Positions 1 through 11,761 of a stretch of DNA of 64,000 nt are shown piece by piece. The position numbers were made by a program, and so were the translations under genes. The stretch comes from Sporopachydermia quercuum. Its lineage: Eukaryota > Ascomycota > Sporopachydermiomycetes > Sporopachydermiales > Sporopachydermiaceae. The stretch is taken from assembly GCA_001599295.1 (NCBI GenBank), contig BCGN01000005.1:248001-312000 (forward strand). The letters run 5' to 3'. Under the pieces are notes generated by a model. The model was not told where the DNA came from and did not search any database. It saw only the letters and a program-made list of their open reading frames with translations. Every line of letters starts with the position of its first letter. Position 1 is the first letter of the stretch.

Positions 1-143
1 AGTTTGGTTGGTCAAACCAAGAAGTTGATGATAACATTGCTAGTGGAATTGCCTCGAGTAATGAAGGATCAGAAATCAGATCTGATGGTAAGGTAATCTG
101 GACTGGACTTCCGCCTGATTATGTTCAACCCATCAAGGAGTAA
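1..143 (+). CDS. C-terminal end of an unrecognised protein (5' partial)
   Basis: One frame, starting at base 3, is open from the window edge to a TAA at 141-143 and gives about 46 residues ending in GLPPDYVQPIKE. I do not recognise the family. The sequence is hydrophilic at first (NEGSEIRSDGK) and then becomes a compact WTGLPPDYVQPIK tail, which looks like a real protein end. The other two frames have stops. The gene body lies outside the window, so no function can be given. Confidence 0.55.
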   Translation, partial: FGWSNQEVDDNIASGIASSNEGSEIRSDGKVIWTGLPPDYVQPIKE

Positions 144-845
144 TTAAGAGCACATTTACCGGAGAAAACTGTTTAGTTTTTTAGGATGTTTCTTTTGCTT
201 AATTGATTTTGTATAATAAATGCTATTTAATTGGACAGTATGGATTGTAGATTGTAGAAAAGATGAAAGAAAGGAAAAGAAAAGCTGTTATGGAACTATG
301 GAGTTCATTACCGGAAACTATAAAGGTATATAGTGTCCAAAATCTCTGGAAAAGATAAGTTAGTTATCTCCGTAATTTTAGATTTCTTTGGTACCAGATA
401 TCATTTCCGTTTCTATTGTCATTTGGTAGTCTGGAGGGTGAAATACATTTGACACATTGCAGCTTTTCAATGAGAGTACAGATCAGATGATGATCTCTCA
501 AATTTAATATACTAGTAAAAATGCTTTATTTGCTATACAAAATTAACTAATCTGAACTTTCTGCCATTGAAATTTATGAAATCTCGTAACTTCCATACTC
601 TATCTCCACTGTTCCCCCAAACAATACTGGAAACTATTTAAGCACATAATATCCGCAATTTTAATACTACAGCAACCTCTCCATAAGACATTCAGATTTC
701 GTTCTACAACTATGAATCACTATTTTATCAAATCAATCAACGATTAACAAATCAATTGACACACGTACGGAATTCAAAATCTTTATATAATTAATGCATC
801 TTTTACGGGTAAAATTTGCCTATTNTCCAGCTAGAATCAACAAAG
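144..845. other. intergenic region upstream of PFS2
   Basis: This holds the 3' flank of the partial gene and the PFS2 promoter. I see no reading frame of interest. A run of A/T-rich sequence with short CA- and TC-rich patches lies just before PFS2. An AACTAAC followed 13 nt later by CCAG occurs on the minus strand near 347-362, but no minus-strand gene is there, so I read it as chance. Confidence 0.5.
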
Positions 846-2609
846 ATGCCTCCTTATAAACCACAGTACAATAGGCAAAACAACCTACCGTACCAGCGAC
901 CAAATACAAATGAACAGTTCAATCACCATCAATACAATAAACAAAGATTTCAAGAGCAATTAGCTAACGATAGATCAGACAGAAACATACAAGATCAAGG
1001 AAATAGTGATAATGGCAGAAATACAGGAAATAGCAGTAACTACAACAATATCAACAGTAACAATGCCAATGCCGATAGTAATGCTATCAACGACAAAGAG
1101 AATAGAAGATTCACATTAAGAAGAACAGTTGATCATTCAAATACGTTTGGCCGATGGTGGGTTCAAAAAGCAATTGGTAGAAATAATCAACAAATAGGCA
1201 CAATTCGACCGGAAGGCTCCTATTTGATTGACCTTTTACCTCCGTTAGCATATAATGATCAAGCAATGAATGACATACATACAAAGTTTGTTCACCTGAG
1301 TTCAAATAAAGCCAAACATTCAATTCATGCCGTGAAATTCACACCAGAAGGTAGAAGAGTTGTAGTTGGTAGTCATTCCGGTGAATTCACTCTCTGGAAT
1401 GGTATGTCTTTCAATTTCGAATCGATCATGCAAGCTCATGAGTCATCTATATTGAAACTAGCTTACTCCAATAATGACGATTGGTTACTTTCCTCATCTT
1501 CAGACGGTATAGTGAAATACTGGCAGCCAAATTTCAATAACGTGAAGATTATAAAAGCACACACAAACGCTGTTAACGATATAGCTTTTTCTCCTAACGA
1601 TTCGAAATTTGCTACTGTGTCAGACGATAGTAATGTTAAGATATGGAGTTTTAGCAATGCTACAGAAGAACAGACGTTGTCTGATCACCATTGGGATGTT
1701 AAATGCGTCGATTGGCATCCACATCTTGGTTTGGTTGTTAGTGGGTCAAAAGATAATTTAATAAAACTATGGGATCCTCGGACAGGAAGATCAATTACGA
1801 CCATTCACGGATTCAAAAATACTATATCCAAAGTGAAGTTTCAACCCACAGGCAGTAAACGATTACTGGCAGCGGTGTCTCGTGATAGGTCAGGTAAAAT
1901 ATTTGATATAAGAAAGATGAAGGATCTCATAGTATTGAAAGGTCATGATTCTGATATCAGTTCTGTTGTATGGCATCCTATACACTCCAATTTAATTACA
2001 ACTACTTCCTACGACGGTTCAATGAATCATTACTTGCTAGATACTCCTCAAACATGTTTTACCCCTAATAATAGTCTAGGAGGAACCAGTGGCCTCCCCG
2101 GTGGTGTACCTAGTACCCTTCCAGGTAGCAGCAATAGTGATTCAAATTTTATCATTAATAGTGTTAGCAGTACAGCAGGTACAACTACTCTAACACCGGT
2201 TCTACAAATACCACATGCTCATGACAAAGCTATCTATGACGTCGACTATCATCCATTGGGCCATTTGATTTGTACAGGGGGAGCAGATAAATCTACCCGG
2301 TTTTGGTGTAGATCGAGACCTAACGATCCTATGGCGTTCAAGGACTCCTGCTATTCTGATGAGAAATTAGATCCATGGGCATCAAATTCAAGGTTCCACT
2401 TCAATGGTCCGAACAGTAACAATCAGATGAATAATAATATTGGAGGTGTTGGCAATATTGATGCAATAGAGAAGATTAAAGAAGAAGAGGCTGTGAAACG
2501 TACGGAAAAGTCCAATGAGATTTTGAATAACTTATTACCAGGACTGAATAATTTGGTTAAGACTTCAGGTGCTGATGTATCGTTACCAGGATTAGGATCA
2601 TTTCAATGA
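846..2609 (+). CDS. PFS2: Pfs2/WDR33-like WD40 subunit of the mRNA cleavage and polyadenylation factor
   Basis: The product is a 587-residue WD40 protein of the nuclear cleavage and polyadenylation factor, where Pfs2 (WDR33 in animals) is a scaffold for AAUAAA-type signal recognition and 3' end formation. After an Asn/Gln-rich N-terminus (about 90 residues, with [10 protein letters not shown]-type runs) comes the family motif [11 protein letters not shown], then WD repeats such as SVVWHP, YDVDYHP and [11 protein letters not shown] Gly/Ser/Thr-rich loop interrupts the last repeats (around nt 2060-2210). The frame is open further upstream, but only from a TTG at 816; the first ATG is 846, which fits the family start MPPY. 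The Asn-rich N-terminus is lineage-specific padding. Identity is strong from motif order and length. Confidence 0.93.
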   Translation: MPPYKPQYNRQNNLPYQRPNTNEQFNHHQYNKQRFQEQLANDRSDRNIQDQGNSDNGRNTGNSSNYNNINSNNANADSNAINDKENRRFTLRRTVDHSNTFGRWWVQKAIGRNNQQIGTIRPEGSYLIDLLPPLAYNDQAMNDIHTKFVHLSSNKAKHSIHAVKFTPEGRRVVVGSHSGEFTLWNGMSFNFESIMQAHESSILKLAYSNNDDWLLSSSSDGIVKYWQPNFNNVKIIKAHTNAVNDIAFSPNDSKFATVSDDSNVKIWSFSNATEEQTLSDHHWDVKCVDWHPHLGLVVSGSKDNLIKLWDPRTGRSITTIHGFKNTISKVKFQPTGSKRLLAAVSRDRSGKIFDIRKMKDLIVLKGHDSDISSVVWHPIHSNLITTTSYDGSMNHYLLDTPQTCFTPNNSLGGTSGLPGGVPSTLPGSSNSDSNFIINSVSSTAGTTTLTPVLQIPHAHDKAIYDVDYHPLGHLICTGGADKSTRFWCRSRPNDPMAFKDSCYSDEKLDPWASNSRFHFNGPNSNNQMNNNIGGVGNIDAIEKIKEEEAVKRTEKSNEILNNLLPGLNNLVKTSGADVSLPGLGSFQ

Positions 2610-3023
2610 TATATAGCTGGATGTTATNGTTTAGTTAACGAACAGAAAAATGTAATGATAATAGTAGTAGTAGTAGTAGTANTACGCTTTTATCGATCTG
2701 ATATTTATTTACCGAATTTATTNTCTATTAAAACCCAAAAAATTATTTTCTATCTATTAATCTATTAAAACCGAAAGACCTATTTATGTATCTATTTTAA
2801 CCCACATTTTAACCCAATTATATCCCTAGTCTTTATCCTTTTTTTATCCCATTAATATATTACCTTTAAAGCACCACATAATACTTCCCTTCCTCTCAAC
2901 CTTTTATTTTTTCTTGTTCCCAATTTCCTTAAAACGAATAGCTATAATATCATATTAACCAACAACTTAATTGTATGTATTCTTNATACCCTCATCAACG
3001 ACACAGAAATGATACTTCATTTC
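2610..3023. other. convergent spacer between PFS2 and the 6PF2K gene
   Basis: AT-rich spacer between two convergent stop codons. It contains a short TAG/AGT triplet microsatellite (about 2660-2682) and several 'ctattaaaacc' near-repeats around 2725-2815. It is too short, and has too many stops, to hold a lost phosphatase domain for the gene at 3024-4544. Confidence 0.5.
2660..2682. repeat. AGT triplet microsatellite
   Basis: About seven tandem AGT/TAG units in the PFS2 3' flank, ending at an ambiguous base. This is typical slippage-prone non-coding DNA. Confidence 0.7.
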
Positions 3024-4544
3024 TTAGAAAAAGCATTTTTCAAAATCTCGTTCAGATTTCAAATATTCTTTCAGTCCAGCTGAGTATTTGTCAAAAGATT
3101 GCTTATTGATTTTCCGATAACCATTCAAAAAGCCAGTAATCAAATTGAATACAACNTCATTTCTAAACTTCGATGTTAAACTAGTAACATCAATATTTTC
3201 ACCCCAATTCTCAAATTTAACAACTGACAAATAATTATGCCTTTTCTCAGTCAAGTCTCCATCAATTGAAGTAGGAATAGATGAACCAGTCAATGTAACA
3301 TCATTCTCGTTATTAGCTATACTATTAGCAAGACCATTCTGAGAATAACTGAAAGACAAGTCTCTTTCCCACATTAGGATCTCTTCATCATCAATTAGTT
3401 CATAGGCTTCTCTGTATCGTTCAACCCTTTCAGTGAAATCAATCAAAGCCAGTGATTTATTATCAATTTGCTTATAATCAGGACTCGTGGAGACTTTCTT
3501 GAAGATATGATAGTTATGCATAACTTCATCAGTAATGCAAGTGTTGAGAAACATAATATTGATATTAGTGTCAGTTTCTTGAGAGAAACTTTTAATTTGC
3601 TTTAAAACTCTTCTTCTTCTTGCTTTAGTTGTATTAGTAGCATCAAAAAAACCAACGTTATGGTACTCATCCGAATCATCATTGAAATAAGTTAGCATGT
3701 TTTCAAGAGCAATCTGAGCAAAGAAGTCTCTAACTTGAACGTTATGAGAATTATTTGTATTGAAGAAATCCTCAGTTTGAGAAGAGCAAGATAATGTTCT
3801 CTTAGCAACCGTTGGTAAGCAATCAACTGACAACTGTTTTAGAGAATTCCTTCTTGTTGAATTACTGCTAGCATTTAATGAACTGACATCAGATATTGTT
3901 GTTACTTTTGATAAAGGGATTGATTCTAGGAAAGGACTTAGTTGCACAGCCGAACTTTCATTGGAAGTGTTTGCTTTTGAACTTGTAGTTGTAAATGGGG
4001 TGAGTTGATCATTTAATCCTAAGGTTGAAATTGTTGCAACAGAAGAGCAAGATTCAAAAGACTGATTAAAAGCACGTCTAACACTTCCAGCGTTGAATAT
4101 CTCCGCTCTAAACTTCCTTTCTGGAGCATCTTCAAGATAGTTCATTACCTTTGGCATATGATATTGAAGAAAGGCACCAAGTTGTTTTGCCAAGGAAGAT
4201 TTACCACTAGCAGGTAAGCCAACGAGAATGATAGCCCATTTCAAATTTGGATCAAATGTTGACTTTGAATAGTTCACCGACGAGAGATCACATAATTCAG
4301 GGTCGAAGTTCGATGGTGAAGCTGAAGATAATTCTGTGGATTGAAAAATTTCACTTGAGATCATCATCGGACTTGATAAGGATGACTGTGATTGAGATTG
4401 AACGTGAGGATCTGCTGATATTATTTCCATAGATTTAGCAGTAGAGATATCCGGTATATTAAACTGGCTGTTTAAATCACAATGATGTATTTCTTGTTGG
4501 TATTCAGTAGAAACCAAAGTGGTAGCGGGAAGAAGAACAGACAT
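3024..4544 (-). CDS. 6-phosphofructo-2-kinase, kinase-only form (Pfk26/Pfk27-like)
   Basis: A 506-residue protein expected to make fructose 2,6-bisphosphate, the activator of glycolytic phosphofructokinase, in the cytosol. Visible kinase signatures are the P-loop GLPASGKSS (about residue 113), FNAGSVRR (the FNVGxYRR equivalent), the FDATNTT motif followed by KARRRR, and SPDYKQID with ERVERYREAYE, in the family order. About 110 Ser/Thr/Asn-rich residues are inserted between FNAGSVRR and the RDFFAQIALE helix. The protein stops right after the kinase fold, and the histidine-phosphatase half (RHGE signature) is absent. The next gene ends only 414 bp away, so this is not an annotation cut. S. cerevisiae Pfk27 is likewise kinase-only. 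A Ser-rich N-terminus of about 90 residues may be regulatory. Confidence 0.85.
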   Translation of the reverse strand: MSVLLPATTLVSTEYQQEIHHCDLNSQFNIPDISTAKSMEIISADPHVQSQSQSSLSSPMMISSEIFQSTELSSASPSNFDPELCDLSSVNYSKSTFDPNLKWAIILVGLPASGKSSLAKQLGAFLQYHMPKVMNYLEDAPERKFRAEIFNAGSVRRAFNQSFESCSSVATISTLGLNDQLTPFTTTSSKANTSNESSAVQLSPFLESIPLSKVTTISDVSSLNASSNSTRRNSLKQLSVDCLPTVAKRTLSCSSQTEDFFNTNNSHNVQVRDFFAQIALENMLTYFNDDSDEYHNVGFFDATNTTKARRRRVLKQIKSFSQETDTNINIMFLNTCITDEVMHNYHIFKKVSTSPDYKQIDNKSLALIDFTERVERYREAYELIDDEEILMWERDLSFSYSQNGLANSIANNENDVTLTGSSIPTSIDGDLTEKRHNYLSVVKFENWGENIDVTSLTSKFRNXVVFNLITGFLNGYRKINKQSFDKYSAGLKEYLKSERDFEKCFF

Positions 4545-7085
4545 AGTTGATCCTAACAGTAAACCTGTCTGATAGAGGCTTTTATGTCTCGAAGAAAAAA
4601 AAATTTTGTTGTAAGTAATATTCCTTTGATATTATAATCCGATGTCTTGCTCTCTCCTTAGCACTCAGTGATTCAAGTAGCTTACTAGACAGTTTTGTCT
4701 ACAACTTGGCAGACACAGAAGTTGCAACTGGTCAAGATTCACTGTAGTTTCTTTCTTCGACAGATTTTTCTAAGTAGCTTGCAAGTAATCGCGAAACTTG
4801 ATGATAACAACCAGTTGGAAAGATAGTTAACTACTGAGAGTAGTCTCTATTAATTGCTAAGCTGTTAGGAAGAAGCAATGAACGAATGAACAGTGCGTGC
4901 TAATATGTAGTTAGCTATTCTATGTATGACTAATTGTTCTCTCCGGTATCGTAGCTAAATCCTATGAATTCATCAATATTCTAATAAAAACTGGAAATGA
5001 TTTCTTTATTATATTGAATTTCAAAATTTTGCAGCCATTGATTTGCCTCTCCGAAATCACANAGAAAGTGTTACGAGAAATCTAATTGTTCCTATTTCGC
5101 AACCACACCATTAACAATTTTTTTCTCTACCTTTTCTTCGCTATTTTTCAGTGATTTCACTTTTTCTCTTTCTAGTAAGAATAAAGTTAAGATTCTTGGA
5201 CTATTTATCCTACGATACGCTAAGTATCGGAGTTTAAGTAAACAAAAATCCTATTGAATAGCATTAAATAAAGAGTTTAGTAAGAGGACCTTCTTAAGGT
5301 TTAAGGTTCTTAGTCTAAATGGTTCTACTGGCGTTTTGGCCTTCTGCCAACCGTTGAAACACATATTATAGTTTAACTTTATTTCTATTAATTTTTCCGC
5401 TCAAATTTCTGCGAGTAGAGCAACAGTTGATGCGGGTTAATAAACAAATACATAAATATGAAAATAAGTGGCAGACTATTGATTACTCTCCAGCAGTTTC
5501 TTTTAATTATTTGAAATTGTTTGAAATTTGTGATAACAACAAAACAGAGACTATGCTAAGCGTTTCAGCTAGTGAATTCAGTATAATATCAATAATTGTT
5601 ATGAGGGAAATCAGTCATGGAAACGTGTTTGTTTCGAACCAGTAGAGGTGGCAATACAATTTATATTGGTTAGAAGAAGATAGTGAGGAGATGAGCGAAT
5701 GAATGAAAACAAAATAACCGAATCGAGTAAAAGAGATATATGATAAGAGAGGAGTTTTATTTTGCATGTATTTATTTAAATTCTCATATGCTGCTGGAAA
5801 TGCACGTAGTAGGTTCATTGTACAATCATATTTACAAGTGGAGCTNCATCAGATCTAATAATAACCAAATATATTTAGAATGAAACTTGTTTCGGAATTA
5901 TATTTTTTAAGCAGGTTACTCATAGAACGTGTCCTTTTCATTTTTTTTCTTTCTTTTATATTAATTTCAATAACAAATATTCAGTGGATTTATATGAGAC
6001 AATTGTTAGGTATTGCCATCTGATATAAACTCATACCTATCGATATCACTAGATTGAGGCACGTGTTAGGAGGAGAATCTATCTTAAGCATTTGCATGAC
6101 ATTGCGTTAAAGAGTAAGGAAAACTAAAACTCATCATATAGTACGACGAAAATCGTAGAGAGTTGTCTACCGGGTGTTTGAATTGTAAATGGCTAAAATT
6201 TAGTCTAGAATTGCTGCATATTATTAAAAATTGAGGGACTTTTCTATCATCCAAAAGGAGGTAGATGAATCAGAAGCCAAGAGCTACATCCATGTAAATC
6301 GGTGAGATGAAACTATCTATAGTGAGTAAGTGAATCATTGGTATTGAATAGAGGATTTGTTGTGAAATAAAAACTATTTTATTTAGACTACTCTTGATTA
6401 GTTGCAGTATAGGTTATAGTTCAATAGTTAAACTTAGCTCGGAATGATGATTGAGTTGGTAAGACTAGTTGACTGTCTAGAATTGTTCACTGCAGATTTC
6501 TTAGCAACATTACAGTATGTGAAGGTCTTAACAGGACGAGAGATGAAAGTTTCCANCTTTTCATTTAGATGATGATAGATTCTCCCGATATGGAAATACG
6601 ATGATAGAAGGATAGTTGGGATAAAAGACAGATTGGGTAAAATAGCCTATTGGAGAGATCAAATACTTGCTTAGAGACACTTTATTTTGAATGATAATGA
6701 GGGCACCCCATGTGTAGATGGGAAAGAAAAAATAAATGACAGAAAGTATTTATCCTATCGCTCAGTAAAATACAGTAGTTGTGTGGAGAAACGNAACAAA
6801 AGGTAGTCATCAATGATGAGAATTGGTTTTGTATTGTAATACTATGAGATTTACTATTGGTGAATTGTCTGTTTGATTATGTAGTTATGTAGTATGGTAT
6901 TTCTANGTATGATAGTATATGGGCGAGTAAATAATAAACAAGAGCGTCATTGATCATTGAAAGTTCTAACTAAGAAAATATAAGACTAACTTAGGAATAA
7001 TGTGAAAAGTTCTATTCACTATAATGGCAAATACGGGATTTTATTTAATACACGGACCACTTGGTTGTAAGGAAAAATCTCTTTA
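4545..7085. other. 2.5 kb gene-poor region
   Basis: The longest gap in the window. It lies between the start of the 6PF2K gene (reading left) and the end of the coiled-coil gene (reading left), so it holds the 6PF2K promoter and 5' leader. The only reading frames are short (under 75 codons), AT-driven, lack ATG starts or overlap on opposite strands. A CACGTG E-box is at 6060-6065. A GCTAAC followed by TTAG near 4893-4909 on the minus strand could end a 5'-UTR intron of the 6PF2K gene, but no donor stands out. I found no tRNA-like B box. Confidence 0.45.
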
Positions 7086-10000
7086 TCAATGAACCATGTG
7101 CTTTCTGAGATTCACAATTTCCTGTTCAAGTTCATCAATTCTGTTCAGAAATGCATTATTCTCTTCCACTCTTCTTTCATTAAGAGCTTTGAGTTTGAGT
7201 TCCATTGTTCTATTGTTCTGAATACCATTGTAATTTCTCAGACTTCTACTACTGTTGGTGTGTATAGGAGAATGAGACGGCGATAAAGATTTGGCTTGAT
7301 TTATATCAAGATTATTCTGTAAGTTGTTGATAGTTTCCTTCTGCTTATATAGTAACCCAGTCAATTGGCTTTAAGAATGTTAGTCCAAGTTATGTACTGA
7401 AAAGAAGTAAAAAAGATAAAAACAATCGGGTAATCAGACCTTTCTCTCTGCCCGTGCAAAGCTTCAGAAGCTCTAACTTTCTTATTCAACTTCTTCATTT
7501 CGGAATGTAAATTTTTTATGAAAGTTAAAATATGATCAAATTGTTCCTCAACCTCATCAATGTTCAAATACCCCTTTATTATAACAAATGGTGGCTGCTC
7601 ATCTGAAAAATAGTCACACAAGTCATTAACAAAATTATGAATAACAGAAATGATCTCTTCAGTAGTCGCATCCTTGTCTTCCAGGATTTGCTGTAATTTC
7701 ATATTTTCATTGATGACGCTCTTGTAATCTGCATCTTTTCTATACAAGGATTCTTGCTGAAATTGCTTTTCGCATTGCAATTTATTGATATTAGATTTTA
7801 AGTCTTCAATAACAGACTGTAACTCATTGTTCATAGCATTGAGATCGNTATTGAATTCCGAATTTTTATCTTCTTCTAAAAGTTCTTTCAGGTTTTGTTC
7901 CAGATTATCTATCTGCATCAGATACGTAGAAATTAGATCGTTCTTCGTTTCAACAGAACTTTCCAGCTCCATTTTGGAGTTTTTCAAAGTATGAATGCGA
8001 AGCTGAGATTCATCAAACTTTTCCTCTAATCCTTCAATAGTGTCTCTTGACTTACTAAGTTCATTTTTCAAAGAACGAAGTTCCTCTTCACTTTTCTTCT
8101 TATCGTCTTCTAATAAACTAACTAAACTCTCTAGATTACCTTCATTTCTCCTGAGTGCANTATTCTGCTCAGCTAACTTTGTTATTTCTGTCTGGAAATC
8201 ATTTATTACTTTTTCCTGGGTCTTATCGTGAGTTTCTCGTAACTTCTTTGAAGTTTCCAGTTGTATCTCAGTGTTTTCCTTGAATCTTTGGTAATCTTCT
8301 GAGAGACAGTTGAACTTTATTTCTATTGAACATTTCTCTGATAGTAGTTTTTCGTTCATCTGCGCGACATCTTTCAACTGAGTGTCAGATTTGGATTTCT
8401 GCTTCACAAGCATACTATTCTCCTCTTCTAGAACAGATAATCGTTTAGCAAGAGATTCTGTATTTTTCTCTATATTGCTTCCCTGTCTCTTCAAGAGTTT
8501 GATAGTTGATTCTTTAGATTCCAATTGCCCTTTAAGAAAATTNATGTCATCTTTGGCCTCATTTAAGTAGTTATCATAACTAATCACACCCTTTTCGAAT
8601 CGTTCCACATTCTGTTGAAGAATCGCTTCCATGGATGCGATTTGATGAACGAAGTGATGGACGATTGAATTTAATATCTATAAATATGTTAGTAAACAAA
8701 CAAATAGCAAAGGAATCGTTGTATGTCAAATGGTGAATAATTACGGCAGGAATACCANAAAGAGTGACATTATTCATCATGCTCATCCAGCCTTCGGGTT
8801 GATGTGTATGGAGTATTTGACAAATGGTTTTGTTGATATTTCTGACATATGTGTATTTATTAGAGTATTTGATTATCTTGTCCGTTATGACGTTTTGTTG
8901 TTGTCTTAATTTCATCAGATCTGTAGTGCGTTCTTTAAGTTCGTTTGACTCTTNAGTTTTCTGGCTCAATTCTTTTTTATTTTGAAGATTCGATTCTTCC
9001 GTGGACAGAAGTTTTGTTTTCAGGGACTCATTTTCTTCCTGAAACTTATTCAATGTATCTAAAGCGTCTGAAATTAAACTTTTGATTTTGAGAAGCTCAT
9101 CTCTAAAAATGTTGGAGCTACAAAATGGATCTGAAAACGTTAACAAGTCAACATTAATTTCTGGAGATTTTGGTGTCATTAAATTTTTGATATCATCTAT
9201 CACAGTTCTTAGGTCTTCCAATTCAGGAGCATAATTATCCAAATGATCTGATGTCCTTATATTATTTTGTTTCTTATCTGAATGCTCAGAATCCAAGGTT
9301 ATGAAGGGTTCGTTTTTCGAGATAATAATTTCTGGAACAATATTGTCCTTGCTTGAACGATCAGTATCATTTGCAACTACAGGAATAGCTGAACAAAACA
9401 ATTGATCATCGTTGTTTACCTTTGCCTCATATTCTTCGTCTTCTCTTTCTCCTTCTACACTCACNGATTCAGTTTCTAGATCAGCGATATAATCCATATG
9501 GATTCCTTCCTTTCCCATTCCAGAATTTATCTCGTCTTCCTTGTTTATCACTTCGACATTCTTTGATCCACCTGAACTTTGCTCTTCTAATGGGTTTTGT
9601 ATAACTTGCTTTCTCTCATTCTTGACATTCTCCNCTGTTGCAAGATAAAATCCTTCTTTAAAGGTAGTTTCATTGCCTCTATCAAAATTGCTGGCTTTCT
9701 GAGAGTTCTCCCGCGTTTGTGCATTATTAGTAATGTCACTGATAGCTCTAGATCGTTTGTCGGGANTTTTGCCTTTGATAAAATTATCTACATCTCCCTC
9801 TTTCGAATGATATAGCTTGACCGGTGCTTCAGAGTTCAAAAGTATGTCAAGCATCTCGGGCATAGACATGGCATTTTCTTCGACAACTTCTGTTAGCTCT
9901 GTGTCATCGTACATGGAATCTGTTGATTCAAGGGTGTCGTTCAGGACAAGATACTGATGGTCAGTGCTTTTTGTTGTAATTAGCCGTTGATGTGCTTTGT

Positions 10001-10574
10001 AATTTTGTACATCAGTGTTAGCCATTTCAGTGTACGAGGAGTCCACTTGCAAATTTAATGGTTTATCTATAAGGGCTAATGTATTGTCATCTTCACTATC
10101 AATGGGAAAGTGGTTGAAAGACAAACTAGTTGCAGAAGACAAAGTATCAAAGTCAGTTTTCTTATTGAAAGTGAACTGCGAATTCAAACTCGCCTGTTCT
10201 TCACCTTGTAGAAAGTCTTTTTGAGCAAAAGAAATATGCTTTCTAGGACNAGTTGTCTCGTAGTCTGAGAATTGAGGCCCTTGATTTGAGTTTAAAGAAT
10301 GCATGATTTTATTGACTGTTCCTAGAAGCATATTGCTAGTCTGTTCTCCTTTAAACGGATTGAAAGCANCAGATAAAATTTCTAATTCACTTTCAGTGTC
10401 TTTTTCCTGTGGCTGTTCAAGAATAAAGTCTGAAAAGTTCGTATCGACAGGGGACATAAATCCACGACTCATCTTTCTAGCTTCATTGCTTTGTTCATTG
10501 CTTTCTTCATTGCTCTCTTCAAGGAACAATTCCTGCTCCTCTCCTAGAGAACTCATTTGATCGTCTATCATCAT
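7086..10574 (-). CDS. large coiled-coil protein, three exons, function unknown
   Basis: Exons 8745-10574, 7440-8677 and 7086-7368 join in phase to a protein of 1116 residues. Intron 1 (67 nt, 8678-8744) has GTAATT, TTACTAAC and TATAG. Intron 2 (71 nt, 7369-7439) has GTCTGA, GACTAAC and an AAAG acceptor; the join restores a Ser codon and leads into QLTGLLYKQKE. The first ~450 residues are acidic and Ser/Asn-rich, without folded-domain hallmarks. A coiled coil follows, a conserved-looking globular patch around the first splice site (QILHTHQPEGWMSMMNN, then GIPAILNSIVHHFVHQIASM), then about 300 residues of heptad-rich coiled coil, and a short C-terminal helix. The layout resembles spindle-pole or cytoskeletal scaffolds (Slk19- or Spc72-like), but I cannot name it. 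The frame is open up to 10727 without ATG; 10574 is the first ATG and no branch site marks an upstream exon. Confidence 0.72.
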
Positions 10575-11761
10575 TAATCGTCCAGACACAATGGGTTCCG
10601 TTAACGCTTCCTTCTGCTTTGACAACAGTACCGTTTCTGAAAAATGATAAACTACAAAGAATTTAAACTCTCCAGTGATTGGTGTTTCGTTATTCCTCTC
10701 ATATAATCTGTCCTGATATCCTTCCAATAATAAGCAATTCTTTTAGCTGTAAACAAATATTTTTTTTATCTTTCAGAAGACCTTCTTATGTCTTTCTACC
10801 TATTTCAAAGAGCAATTCTTCCTTTCGGTAGAATCATTTCTAAGCAGTGAGACCATAAGCCAGTGTTCATGATCTCAGAAGAGAACGACAACCAAACAAA
10901 AGAAAAAAGAGGGAATCACCTTTTTTTTATACATTTTCGTGTATATGATCTGTCGCTACACAATACTGAGTTCCAGGGAGGGGTTGGATCACAAACATGT
11001 TGAGCCATTCTTGCACTGGAACTGATAAGAGAAACAAAGGTTGCATGAATATTCATTTCATACGAACGTAAGTAACTATATCAACGAATACCAAAAAAAA
11101 GAATAAGCATAAATTTTACTATACACTCCGGAAATAATGATGTATTTTATTGATATCAAAGGAAAGAAAGATGTTGAATTTGCTAGATTTGGCTTATTTG
11201 ATTTGATTTTACAAATTCGATTGTCATATGACAATGAAATGTTGGTTACAGAATTAATTCCATCTGGGGTAAAAGAGCGGAGATTATTGTGCCTCGATCT
11301 CGGAAACTTTGGTAGCTTTCTGTTTGGTTTGGACAAAAGTTTAGAATTGAGATGAATGAAGGCATGGAAACTCTGACTGGCTACAAAAAAAAGAAATTAT
11401 ATTATGATTATTGAAATCATTATTTAATTTATAATTTCACTTCTACAAAGGTTTTACTCATTTTATCATTTTTTCAGACTTTCATTATTCATTCCTTTAT
11501 TAATCAAAGGCATTCTGAGTACTTCGCTTTATCCTAAAGAACATGCTTTTTCACTTGTCCGAATAAATGTATTGTCCACTAAATTTTACTAGAGTATTAA
11601 ATAGTACATGCTTTTGATCATCTTCTTCATTATCAAGAAGAAAGCAAGGTAGATATGTGCTTCTCAATATTAGCTAACACCAAATTAGACTGATTGGGTT
11701 CGAGGATAGAATCTGAATTTTGAACCTGTTGTTACTGCTCAAGAATCTTAAGATAGTAGGG
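10575..11761. other. divergent region between the coiled-coil gene and POP3
   Basis: Two overlapping, opposite 70-90 codon frames occupy 11076-11355. The minus-strand one is preceded by a pyrimidine tract and TAG near 11383, but has no CTAAC-type branch site at the spacing every other intron here uses, so I do not call it an exon. On the plus strand, GCTAAC plus TTAG at about 11673-11688 lies 73 nt before the POP3 ATG and could end a 5'-UTR intron. Nothing else is supported. Confidence 0.4.

Noticed and set aside
5427-5818. Two opposed frames of about 70 codons in the 2.5 kb gap.
   Set aside because: Overlapping antisense frames without bias; one starts from TTG and both lack any recognisable segment.
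10575-10727. Extension of the coiled-coil gene to a start at 10727.
   Set aside because: The codon there is TTG, an in-frame TAA lies just upstream, and no branch site supports a spliced upstream exon; the first ATG is at 10574.
11076-11382. A minus-strand frame (NRKLPKFPRSRHNNLRSFTPDG...) preceded by a pyrimidine-rich TAG at about 11383, as a possible upstream exon of the coiled-coil gene.
   Set aside because: No CTAAC-type branch site within 7-17 nt of the acceptor, no clear donor after it, and no way to join it in phase to the ATG-proximal part at 10574.
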